From assembly GCF_029906345.1 (NCBI RefSeq), contig NZ_JARYGY010000001.1, forward strand, positions 160,851 through 224,850: a stretch of 64,000 bases of DNA, given 5' to 3'. Shown here piece by piece: positions 8,169 through 16,947 of the stretch. The first letter of the stretch is position 1. Every line of letters starts with the position of its first letter. The position numbers and the translations under genes were made by a program. The notes beneath the pieces are model-generated. The model had not been told where the DNA came from and searched no databases. It was given only the letters and a program-made list of their open reading frames with translations. Source of the stretch: Aquimarina mycalae. GTDB taxonomy: Bacteria > Bacteroidota > Bacteroidia > Flavobacteriales > Flavobacteriaceae.

Positions 8169-9512
8169 CTAAATCGTGACCATTTTACCCTCTTTAAGGT
8201 ATTCTTTTTTAATTCCTTCGAGTATGGTTTCAAGTTGAATTTCTTCGTGCTCGGACGCTAAGGTTTTAAGACAGATATATTGTATTACATTGATAATATT
8301 AGCTCCTGTAAGTGCATATTTTTTGGATATTTCTTCTAAAGAAACGTTAGGATTCAAAGTTATCTTGTTTGGTAAATTTTTCTTCCAAAGTGCTAGTCGT
8401 TCTTTATACGATGGGTTTTCAAATTCAATAATAGATTGAAACCTACGTGTAAACGCAGTATCAATATTGTTCTTAAAATTTGACGCTAAAATAACCAGTC
8501 CAGAATGTGCTTCTATACGCTGCAACAGATATGAAACTTCTTGATTAGCATACTTATCGTGAGCATCTCTTACATTCGTACGTTTACCAAAAATGGCGTC
8601 AGCTTCGTCAAAAAACAGGATCCATGACTTATTTTTTGCTTTATCAAAGAGTTTGGATAAGTTTTTTTCTGTTTCTCCAATATATTTAGAAACAATCATA
8701 GACAAATCTATACGATATACATCTTTTCCTGTATACTTGCCTAGTAGTGAAGCAGTAAGAGTTTTTCCAGTTCCTGGAGGGCCTGAAAACATTATACGAT
8801 ACCCAGGTTTAATCCTAGATTTCATATTCCAATCATTCAATACTATTTCGTTATAATTTAACCAGGTTTCTATTTCTTTTACTTGATGCAGTGTTTTACT
8901 TTGTAGTACCAAATCATCCCAATTCATTTGCGTTTCGATTCGTTCAGCAGGAAAATCTTTACTCATTGTCGGTTTTAGTAGTTTGCCTGTTGTAAACAAC
9001 TCTATATACTCTTCATCCATAATTAAACGCCCACTCATTCTGGGCTCGCCAGATGGCACTGCATCCATATATAACACACCTTCTTGAGTAAACAGATGAT
9101 CTTCATAAAACATTTCTGTAAGCTGTATTCTTTTTTGAACATCACTTCCGCCAATTACGAACTGAACGGTTTCTCCAGTAGGTATAATTCCTCTATGATT
9201 TTTTCCTTTTACTCCTCCAAATTCAGGTAGTTCTCCTCCATTGGGTAAAAAATCAGATATGATCGTTGTGAAAAAATTAGGTGCTACATGTGGAACTATA
9301 GCTAGTAACAAGGTAATTACTTCTTCTAAGGATAATTGTTTTTTTCTAACAAATATTGAAAATAAGGAATCGTCCGAAACAATATTGTCATACTTTGGAA
9401 AAACAAGTGATTCGTTTCCAAATTCGCTTTTTAAACGATATTCGATCACCTCTCTTAAAAAAGATAATTTACTATTAAAATGTATTGTATTTTGAGCTAA
9501 TACGTGTTTCAT
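8169..9512 (-). CDS. eCIS AAA+ ATPase (Afp15/Pvc15-like)
   Basis: 447 aa. The N-terminal ~190 residues are specific to eCIS-type ATPases. The C-terminal half is an AAA+ module with Walker A GPPGTGKT (244-251), Walker B WILFFDEADA (297-306), an Asn sensor in ILASNF, and a paired Arg finger (R356/R357) in FTRRFQS. Such an ATPase is a hallmark of eCIS loci, where it is required for particle assembly or cargo loading. It is the last gene of the cluster in transcription order. Identity is firm from motifs and context. Confidence 0.93.
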   Translation of the reverse strand: MKHVLAQNTIHFNSKLSFLREVIEYRLKSEFGNESLVFPKYDNIVSDDSLFSIFVRKKQLSLEEVITLLLAIVPHVAPNFFTTIISDFLPNGGELPEFGGVKGKNHRGIIPTGETVQFVIGGSDVQKRIQLTEMFYEDHLFTQEGVLYMDAVPSGEPRMSGRLIMDEEYIELFTTGKLLKPTMSKDFPAERIETQMNWDDLVLQSKTLHQVKEIETWLNYNEIVLNDWNMKSRIKPGYRIMFSGPPGTGKTLTASLLGKYTGKDVYRIDLSMIVSKYIGETEKNLSKLFDKAKNKSWILFFDEADAIFGKRTNVRDAHDKYANQEVSYLLQRIEAHSGLVILASNFKNNIDTAFTRRFQSIIEFENPSYKERLALWKKNLPNKITLNPNVSLEEISKKYALTGANIINVIQYICLKTLASEHEEIQLETILEGIKKEYLKEGKMVTI

Positions 9513-9550
9513 ACGATTATATTTATTGTTTTTGGTGACATTGGAACACC

Positions 9551-10369
9551 TTATACCAAAGGTGCTATAGAAAATACATCTATTTTGGATCTTCTATAGC
9601 TTCTGGTTCTTTTCATAACAGCAATTCCATTTCTAGAGCCTTGATGATTCGTATTTCCTTCTATAGTTTCTATAACATCACCGTCTATTGAAGTAATAAT
9701 ACCTGTATGAGTCCAATCCAAACGTGATTTTTGAATAAGAAAAATATCTCCTGGTTTAATAATTGAAGGGTCTTTTCTTATTTTTTGGTATCTGGATAAC
9801 AGTCCCTTTTCTAAACCAGTATTACCTACTGTATCACAACTGTAGGTAAGCGGCATCAACGTTTTAAAATTTTTACCTAAAGCACTTGATGCTTGATCTA
9901 GTATAGCTTGCGCAAATCCCATACACCAGAACCAAGGAGATCCGTCATGACCATCCATATAACTTCGCACCCAAGGACCACTATTAGATTGTCCCTGTAT
10001 ATCCAGTTCAAAAGGGTGTTGTTTTAGGTGATTTTCTGCTACTTCTACCATCAAATCTCTTAGATTATTGCTTACTAAAGGCTTTTCAAAAGCTTCTTTT
10101 AAACCAGAAGAAAGTGCATTAAATAGTACCTGATCAACAATTCCTGTTCTTTGTACACCATTGGAATCCTGAAAGTTTTTCACTGCTCTTTCTGTTGCAG
10201 GACCAAAATCTCCATCAATTTCTGTTGCAGTTCCGCTACTAGGGTTCGTAATAGAAAATAAGGTCAACCAAGACTGAATTTTCATCACATCTTTTTTGTT
10301 ATTATTCGTTCCCTTTCTCTTCTGAGTAGATTTGATAACAAGTTCCTTTTGGTATGCTATTTTTTTCAT
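9551..10369 (-). CDS. Peptidoglycan-binding plus CHAP/NlpC-like amidase
   Basis: 272 aa, no signal peptide. Residues ~25-88 form a PG_binding_1 domain (IDGDFGPATERAVKNFQ). Residues ~104-270 look like a CHAP-type cysteine peptidase: Cys149 (WFWCMGFAQAIL), His221 (DWTHTGIITS) and an acidic/Asn third position in EGNTN (237-241). The protein would cut peptidoglycan peptides. It sits between the lysozyme-like cargo and the ATPase on the same strand. Possible roles are release of particles by lysis or action as a delivered enzyme. It lacks the FIQPKL leader of the other cargo, so the lysis/release role seems somewhat more likely. Confidence 0.85.
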   Translation of the reverse strand: MKKIAYQKELVIKSTQKRKGTNNNKKDVMKIQSWLTLFSITNPSSGTATEIDGDFGPATERAVKNFQDSNGVQRTGIVDQVLFNALSSGLKEAFEKPLVSNNLRDLMVEVAENHLKQHPFELDIQGQSNSGPWVRSYMDGHDGSPWFWCMGFAQAILDQASSALGKNFKTLMPLTYSCDTVGNTGLEKGLLSRYQKIRKDPSIIKPGDIFLIQKSRLDWTHTGIITSIDGDVIETIEGNTNHQGSRNGIAVMKRTRSYRRSKIDVFSIAPLV

Positions 10370-10512
10370 CCTTGATCGCTTTAGAATATAAATTTACCTT
10401 TATTTCACTGGTTTTCAATGGGGTAAAAAACTATTATTTTTAGGGGGTTTTTCCTACATTTTTGAGAATACTTATATAAAACTCTCTATAGTTGTAATAA
10501 GACAGATTTTTA
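10370..10512. promoter_or_regulatory. Intergenic region with paired G-runs upstream of the CHAP gene
   Basis: The plus strand carries GGGG at 10420-10423 and GGGGG at 10443-10447, separated by 19 AT-rich bases, about 50-80 bp before the CHAP gene start. Similar spaced G-runs occur upstream of the eCIS operon start and of other minus-strand genes. This could be a regulator site and would make the last two eCIS genes a separate transcript. No consensus promoter was found. Confidence 0.3.
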
Positions 10513-11808
10513 TTATTCTGTGGAACACTTTTTTTTGTTTAGAATGTTTATTGCACTCTTATAGACCTCAGCTTTTAACTTTGCTCTACCTTTAAATTTC
10601 TCTTTTTCCTTTAATTCATTGATATTTTGTCCAGCTACCCAACTAGATTCTGGTCCTGTTCCTAAGAATGATGGAGATTCTGAAACATTACCTGATTTTG
10701 CAACTCCTCCAGCCATATGCATATACGCAGCGGAAAAAATAAACGTAAATTCAGGATCTGAAGCCTTAGTTACATCCTTTTTGATGGCAGATGATGCTTT
10801 CTTTATTTTTTCTTTGTCTTTTTCTGGAATAGCATCGTTGCTTAACAACGCGTCCATATAAGCTAAAACTTTTATATATCCATCTTTATGGGTTGTATGA
10901 AAAGCTCCTCTTCCTCTATATTTTTCACCTCCTCTATACTTATCCATCCACTTATTTTTGGTTTCTGTAAGACTCATTAGATTATTACTTTCTCCTGCTG
11001 AGTGTGCTAGATAAACTGCTTGTGATTTAATAGTATCAATTCCCATGATTCGAAATGCTTCATTGATACGGCCAACAATCTTTTTATCTTTCAAAAACTT
11101 AAGGTACTCATCTTTATTCTTTAAACACTGATTGTTTTCAATCATTGTGCAAGCTCGACCTTGTTCATTAGTTTCTAATTGTTTAAAAAGATCGCCTTCT
11201 TTAAAAATTGCTATTAAATCATCTTCCGAAATGGTTTGACATGATTTTTCAGCATCCTTATTCCAATCACTTGCTGCTTTAAAAACGACATCTCCTTTTT
11301 TAATCGTTTTCATCATTTTTTTTGGAAACTTGCCATTACGAATAGCAGCAATAATTAACTTATAAATGTTTACAATCTGTTCTTTACCTTCTTTGTTATT
11401 TAGGTTATTTTTTTGTCCTATTAAGATGTTTTTCCATTCGTCAAAAACATCCTTATGTTCTTCTGGGATTACATACGCAGCATTTTTATCTAGATTTTGA
11501 AAAATTACCTGAATCTCATAAGACATATAGTTGTTTCCTGAAAATGTATCTGTATGCCATTCATCATCTTCCTTTTTCTGTACTCCTTCAATAGGTTGTT
11601 TTTGTATTACTGATGAACTAGAGAACATACTATTTTCATTACTTTGTTTTTCCATAAACTTATCTGTAACTACTTGTTTATTGGTATTTCCAGATTCTTG
11701 TATGTTTAGTTTAGGTTGGATAAAGGAAGTAGCGCCTTCTCTTTTCTGAAAAAGATGTTGCTGATCTATTTTAGCATTAGTAGTATGTTTGTTTACTTCT
11801 CTAAACAT
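10513..11808 (-). CDS. Lysozyme/GH19-like enzyme with eCIS cargo leader
   Basis: 431 aa. The N-terminus (LFQKREGATSFIQPKL, residues 19-34, then VIQKQPIEGVQKKEDDE) is of the same type as in the three DUF4157 proteins of the locus, but the DUF4157 domain is absent. The C-terminal ~200 residues resemble GH19/endolysin folds: AVYLAHSAGESNNL with Glu272 as candidate catalytic acid, then YRGRGAFHTTHKDGY. Expected activity is cleavage of peptidoglycan or chitin glycan strands. There is no Sec signal peptide. The leader plus enzyme arrangement suggests a cargo loaded into the injection system. The enzyme class is moderately sure; delivery is inference. Confidence 0.78.
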   Translation of the reverse strand: MFREVNKHTTNAKIDQQHLFQKREGATSFIQPKLNIQESGNTNKQVVTDKFMEKQSNENSMFSSSSVIQKQPIEGVQKKEDDEWHTDTFSGNNYMSYEIQVIFQNLDKNAAYVIPEEHKDVFDEWKNILIGQKNNLNNKEGKEQIVNIYKLIIAAIRNGKFPKKMMKTIKKGDVVFKAASDWNKDAEKSCQTISEDDLIAIFKEGDLFKQLETNEQGRACTMIENNQCLKNKDEYLKFLKDKKIVGRINEAFRIMGIDTIKSQAVYLAHSAGESNNLMSLTETKNKWMDKYRGGEKYRGRGAFHTTHKDGYIKVLAYMDALLSNDAIPEKDKEKIKKASSAIKKDVTKASDPEFTFIFSAAYMHMAGGVAKSGNVSESPSFLGTGPESSWVAGQNINELKEKEKFKGRAKLKAEVYKSAINILNKKKCSTE

Positions 11809-11866
11809 TCTGTTATTTAAATAATATGTTCTTTCAGATATTTCTATATATGGTTTATAGTTTTAT

Positions 11867-12328
11867 TTATCTAGACCTCTTTTCCATAATAGGTAAAGTA
11901 AATTCTAAATAAATTTTATTCAACTCGTCTATAATAGAATCTAATACTTGTTGATTATTTTTTATCCAAGAAACCGCTTGATCTTGAACTTTATCCATAA
12001 AAATGACCAAATTCTCTAGGATATCCTCTTTAGATATCTTGTTATTTTCCTGAAATAAATCTGTATTAATCAAATTATAAATTTCATTCTGAAAGTCACT
12101 ACCAAAAAAATCTATTGAACTGTAAAACTCATCCTTGTCAATTTTTGAATTCAAAAACCAATCAATTCCATTACATTCTATCTCGTCAAATACTACATAA
12201 ACATAATATAACCTGTGATATCCACTTGATATATTATCTATTGGAGTATAATTTTCATTAAAAAACTTATATAAAGTTAAATCAATTTCTATCCTTTCTA
12301 AATTAATTATATCAAAGCGTTTTTCCAT
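11867..12328 (-). CDS. Small acidic protein coupled to the 1521-aa DUF4157 protein
   Basis: 153 aa, acidic, soluble and largely helical (for example KISKEDILENLVIFMDKVQD). No signal peptide and no recognisable domain. Its start codon overlaps the stop of the giant DUF4157 gene by one base (TAATG), so translation is coupled. In antibacterial toxin loci this position and character would suggest an immunity protein or loading chaperone. Whether the upstream protein is a toxin is itself not proven. Confidence 0.7.
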   Translation of the reverse strand: MEKRFDIINLERIEIDLTLYKFFNENYTPIDNISSGYHRLYYVYVVFDEIECNGIDWFLNSKIDKDEFYSSIDFFGSDFQNEIYNLINTDLFQENNKISKEDILENLVIFMDKVQDQAVSWIKNNQQVLDSIIDELNKIYLEFTLPIMEKRSR

Positions 12329-15300
12329 TATGTATTATTTTCTATAGATTGTATTATCTGGTAATTATATGGTGCTGATTGCGGTCTATTTCCGCTTATA
12401 CCTTGTCTCAATGCAAATTCAGATCTACTTGCCAATCTAAAATCAATGCCATCTATAGAAATATCTTGACTATCTGAAAAATCTGCTGAAATCAAACGTG
12501 ACAAAGCACTCGCACTTATTCCTTTTTGGGTCTTAACAGCAGATACAGCTGCTGCTGTATAGGAATTATTGATCGATTGTAATTTTTCTATTTTACTCTG
12601 CAGTGCAGAAATATCTGCTTCTTTGGATGTACTCGTTTCAAATAATTGAATAGTAGCATCTTGATAAGCTTCACTATTGTTATTTAAGGCACTTATAATT
12701 TGCTCTAAATATGTGATCACACTGTCAATACTTCTCTCGGTATCTTCGGTAAAATATCCATCTACTAGATCAGAAATATTTGTTTTGCTTCTTCCCGCTT
12801 GAGTAAGGTATGATTGATTTCCAGTAGATATTCCCAAACCTGATAATTCTCCAGAAGCTTTGTTTATAACAATCTTAATAGAGTTTGGATCTCTTGCTAT
12901 ATCTAAGGCTTCTTCAAATGTAAATGTTACATTATCATGAATTTTTTCTCCTTCTAAGTAACCTTCTCCATTTTTTTCTAAATAACCTGCATTCACAGTT
13001 AATTCTGTTGGGAAATTTCCATATAGTTCATGATAATCTCTTTGAGTATCCTCAGATAACGAAGTAAACTTTTCATGATTAGCATAAATATTTGGTACAC
13101 CTGGATAATATCCTGCAACTGTTACCTCAAAAAACATTATTTTATTATCGTTTATCTGATTAAGAATTGGAGTTTCTATTTGTGGTAAATACCTATTTCT
13201 ATTATCCCTTGTATGAGCAGGAATTAAGTTCCATAATGTAGCTGGACCATGCATCCCATCATGTAGTAAATGAAATCTAATCCAAAACTGTGAATCCCAT
13301 CTTCCCTCTTGTTCTCTAAAAATATAATCAAATGCTCTTACTAATGACCAACCTTGAATTTCTAATCCTCCTGGAGAGGCTCCCGTTGTATTTCCACTTT
13401 GATTTGTTAATGGATGTGCCCTTACATAACCCGCTCTATTTCCATTCATTCCATGAGTAACTTCTGTTTGAGGAATTTCTAAGTCACTGTCAATACCTCC
13501 AGCTACTACTGCATCTCTAATAGCATTTAATCTTCTTTGTATATCATCTCTTATGGCATCAACATTTTGTTCTTCTGAACCTGTTAAATGTGATTGGATA
13601 AACTGCACTAACTGCGCTCTCAACTGATCAGCTCTTGTTAATTGTGTTTCCTGTTCTGGCGTATCTGATTCATCATTTGTTTTTTCATTTTGAATTTTAA
13701 CTTCCAAGTCTCCAGGATTATCGCTTGCCATCATTACGGTAGCATTATTTCCTAGTAAAGTTATATATAAACGATGATCTTCTTCATCTTCATCCTGAAA
13801 AGTAGACTCAACAGATCCTAATTCCAATCCAAAATTTTCATCTGTTTGTTCGGTTTCTCCTTCTTCACCTCCAGTTCTTCCCATTACTCGATCTAGTAAT
13901 GCCATACCAGTATCTACTGCTTTATTTACTAACCACGTTAACGCTTCGTCTATCAGTGCTCTTACGGATCCTATGATCTCTGCTATTCTTGCTCCGATTC
14001 CTCCTAACCCAACTTGATTCGCGAGAAATCCAATAACTACTGGCATAGATTGCCCCATAGTACGTTCCAGATAATCTGCTGCCGTAGCCACATTTCCTTG
14101 AGCAATGTCGGCAATACCATTCACGAATGAGTTGATAACTTCTAACATCTCTCTCAAATATTGAATAAAACTCTGAACTGCATTAAAGAAAGCAATCGCC
14201 CCGTTAATCACGGCCATAATACCCGTTGGATCCAACATACTTAATAGTTTTGTAGTGATTTGTGTAATAATTCTAGTCATTACAAAATTCTTCACTGCAT
14301 CTATTACAATATTCCAGAGATTGCTAAGTTGTTCCTGAATCTTATCCCAAATTGCCGCTATACCACGTTCCTGAACATCTTTGATAAATGTCCAAATTCC
14401 TTCTAATGTATTAATTGCTCCTCGTATCCTGGCTACTCTTTCAGGACCAATACGTGGATGTTCTGCTAGTTTCTCCCATATCTTTTCCATAGAAAGGCCT
14501 AACACTTCTAGTACCCAACTAATAACTCCTTGTAAAGAAAAATCTGTTAGTTCAGGGATTCCAGCATCTCTCAATTCTCGCATTAGCCAACCCATTACAC
14601 CATTGATCAAATGCGTTACGATATTGTCAAAGAACTTTACAAAACCTTCTTTGATAGCTCTTAGTACATTTTTCAGGAAGCCTATTGGGTCCTTTTTGAT
14701 ATCTTCTATTGCTTGCAGTGATCTGGTAATGATATTCCCGATTAATTCGAATGGGAAGTTCATGATTTCCAGAATTGCAACAATTACGATTCTCACTATT
14801 TCTGCTACAAAAGCAATCAGTCTGCCTATTGGTTCACCGAATCGCTCAATAATTCGGATAAATGCATCTATCGGATTAAGAAGATCATCAATAGAGAAAG
14901 AATTCCAAAGATCTGTAAATAACTGTACAATATATTCTGGAGTCATGTTTAATGTCTCCACTGCTGCCTCAATTTCTCCCGTGATTCTTGCAATTGCACC
15001 TGTTTCTACCATCTGCGCATATTGTTCTTCACCTCCATCCATAAGACTCATAAATCCTCGGATAAGATTAGGAACCGTTCTAGGTACTCGTTCGTCAGTA
15101 AAGGGATCCTTACCAATGATAACTTTTACTAATGAAAAACCTCTGGTTTCATTTGCTACAGAAGAAAGCCAGCTGAGTAATGCTTTCTTAATGAGTTTCA
15201 GTACTTCTATCGCCACGGTAGCTGCAAATGCCCATACTCGCTCCAGAAAACCTGTAACACGACCTGACAATGCTGTTAAGTTTGCTGTTATCTCTGTTAA

Positions 15301-16893
15301 GTTTGCCGGACGAATTGCATCCCAAGCTGCCCTAATTAAACCTCGCAGCTCTCCTAATAAAGACATAAAGGTTCCTACCTGCGTATCAAGCCAATCTGCG
15401 GTTTCCTGCAAAGTACCTCGTTCTCGCATTTGCTCCAACTCGGTTTCTTTACCTATCAACATTAAGAAATCTTCTAAAATCTCAACAGTAGTAGCGGCTA
15501 CTTCTTCATCTCTAAGTGGATCATAGTGTATAATCTTTTTAATAAGAGACCAGGCTCGATTTTCTTCTAATATAGGCTCTGCAACACCGATCAATGCTTC
15601 TTTAATCCATGTAATAATCTGATCAATTAGAGAAGCTGCAAATAATTCAATTCGGCTAAGTAATTCATTAAATTTATCTCTAACCGTACCAATAAATGTA
15701 GTTAGAGACGATTCGTCCCAAGCTTCTTCAACTAAGTCCAATATGCCTTGTGTGGTTAAGTTAAGTTCTCTTAATCTTCCACTTACCCAATCAAATGCCT
15801 GCTGGATAATCCCATATTCTTGTAGTTTATCAAAAATTGCAGTTCCAAAAGGAACTAATCCCATTAAACCTTGTAACAAATTGATAGGTGTTGGCTCTAC
15901 ACGTTGACCCAATAATGGATCATATTGTATAATCACGGTAAACAACAGGTATCCTGGAATATGACGTGCATTATTAAGAATCCAGTCTGGTATCCAGTCC
16001 AGAAATGATCCCTGAATCATTTTTGGAGCAGATGTTACCTCTTGAGCTTTACGTTTAACTCCTCCTCCTTGTTGTACCGTATGCGTTAATTCGTGTGCTA
16101 ATAAATGTTGTCCAGAATCAGAAGATGTATCAAATTTCCCTTCATTAAAATAAATATCATTGCCGTGTGTAAATGCCTGAGCTCCCATATCCTGACTCAT
16201 TTGCTTGGCATTGGTATCCGTATGAACTCTAACATTACTAAAATCAGTTCCAAAACCTGATTCCATTTGATTCTTAGTTTCTTTAGGCAATGGAGCGCCA
16301 CCTCCTTTAGAACTGTGTAATCTGGATTCTATAGAAGAATTTGTATTTGGAATTCCGTTCGATTTCCTTTGCACCTTTTGAATGGCTGGTGCAGGTTCTT
16401 CTTCCTCCTCTTTTTCCTGAATCTCTTCTTCCTGTTTTTGAAGATCAGGAGTGCTGATATTATTTTCTATTTTTTGTTGAATATGATCGTCAGCTACTAC
16501 TTCTTTTTGTAATGTTCCTTCAGTTTTTTCCTGAACCTCTTGTTCTTCTTTTTCTTGTATAGGTTCTTCTTCTGATTGTTTTTGAACAAATGGAGTAATA
16601 TGTTCTACCACAGGTTTTTGTTGAATAAGGTTTTCTGTTGTTTCCTGTTTTTGAACCTCTTCTTCCTGTTGCTTTTGCACAAGTGGCGTAGGACTGAAAA
16701 ATGAATTACTTTGATCATTTCTCTTAGCTACAACTGCATCTGCAACCTTATCTGCTTCAACTTCATACTTATCACCAGGTTTTCCTATGGTAAGTTTGGG
16801 CTGTATAAAAGCACTGTCTCCCTTCTCTTTTTGAAAAAGAGAAGCATTGCTTGATTTAGCTTGAGTTGTATTTGCAGTTGCCCCTTTAAACAT
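12328..16893 (-). CDS. Giant DUF4157 eCIS cargo protein with helical repeats and C-terminal nuclease-like motif
   Basis: 1521 aa. Leader with FIQPKL at 29-34 and GKPGDKYEVEAD; a Glu/Gln/Lys-rich low-complexity region to ~190; a DUF4157 domain (~207-275) with zinc-peptidase-like HELTH near 267. The middle (~300-1010) is strongly amphipathic and hydrophobic helix, with at least three repeats of about 135 residues marked by YDPLLGQRV (~325), YDPLRDEEV (~458) and KDPFTDERV (~594). Near residue 1221 the motif HDGMHGPATLWNLIPA, followed by TRDN, resembles HNH or DNA/RNA non-specific nucleases. A coiled C-terminus follows. There is no Sec signal. I infer an injected effector; the helical part might interact with membranes or act as a scaffold. 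Confidence 0.88.
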   Translation of the reverse strand: MFKGATANTTQAKSSNASLFQKEKGDSAFIQPKLTIGKPGDKYEVEADKVADAVVAKRNDQSNSFFSPTPLVQKQQEEEVQKQETTENLIQQKPVVEHITPFVQKQSEEEPIQEKEEQEVQEKTEGTLQKEVVADDHIQQKIENNISTPDLQKQEEEIQEKEEEEEPAPAIQKVQRKSNGIPNTNSSIESRLHSSKGGGAPLPKETKNQMESGFGTDFSNVRVHTDTNAKQMSQDMGAQAFTHGNDIYFNEGKFDTSSDSGQHLLAHELTHTVQQGGGVKRKAQEVTSAPKMIQGSFLDWIPDWILNNARHIPGYLLFTVIIQYDPLLGQRVEPTPINLLQGLMGLVPFGTAIFDKLQEYGIIQQAFDWVSGRLRELNLTTQGILDLVEEAWDESSLTTFIGTVRDKFNELLSRIELFAASLIDQIITWIKEALIGVAEPILEENRAWSLIKKIIHYDPLRDEEVAATTVEILEDFLMLIGKETELEQMRERGTLQETADWLDTQVGTFMSLLGELRGLIRAAWDAIRPANLTEITANLTALSGRVTGFLERVWAFAATVAIEVLKLIKKALLSWLSSVANETRGFSLVKVIIGKDPFTDERVPRTVPNLIRGFMSLMDGGEEQYAQMVETGAIARITGEIEAAVETLNMTPEYIVQLFTDLWNSFSIDDLLNPIDAFIRIIERFGEPIGRLIAFVAEIVRIVIVAILEIMNFPFELIGNIITRSLQAIEDIKKDPIGFLKNVLRAIKEGFVKFFDNIVTHLINGVMGWLMRELRDAGIPELTDFSLQGVISWVLEVLGLSMEKIWEKLAEHPRIGPERVARIRGAINTLEGIWTFIKDVQERGIAAIWDKIQEQLSNLWNIVIDAVKNFVMTRIITQITTKLLSMLDPTGIMAVINGAIAFFNAVQSFIQYLREMLEVINSFVNGIADIAQGNVATAADYLERTMGQSMPVVIGFLANQVGLGGIGARIAEIIGSVRALIDEALTWLVNKAVDTGMALLDRVMGRTGGEEGETEQTDENFGLELGSVESTFQDEDEEDHRLYITLLGNNATVMMASDNPGDLEVKIQNEKTNDESDTPEQETQLTRADQLRAQLVQFIQSHLTGSEEQNVDAIRDDIQRRLNAIRDAVVAGGIDSDLEIPQTEVTHGMNGNRAGYVRAHPLTNQSGNTTGASPGGLEIQGWSLVRAFDYIFREQEGRWDSQFWIRFHLLHDGMHGPATLWNLIPAHTRDNRNRYLPQIETPILNQINDNKIMFFEVTVAGYYPGVPNIYANHEKFTSLSEDTQRDYHELYGNFPTELTVNAGYLEKNGEGYLEGEKIHDNVTFTFEEALDIARDPNSIKIVINKASGELSGLGISTGNQSYLTQAGRSKTNISDLVDGYFTEDTERSIDSVITYLEQIISALNNNSEAYQDATIQLFETSTSKEADISALQSKIEKLQSINNSYTAAAVSAVKTQKGISASALSRLISADFSDSQDISIDGIDFRLASRSEFALRQGISGNRPQSAPYNYQIIQSIENNT

Positions 16894-16947
16894 TGTTTTT
16901 TTATTCTCTTCTTATAATTATTCTACCTATTGAAATATATTATTACC

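Noticed and set aside
14381..15526. Long open frame on the plus strand (381 codons) opposite the 1521-aa cargo gene
   Set aside because: It mirrors the helical repeats of the minus-strand gene, has no family resemblance and no start context; the minus frame is clearly the real gene.
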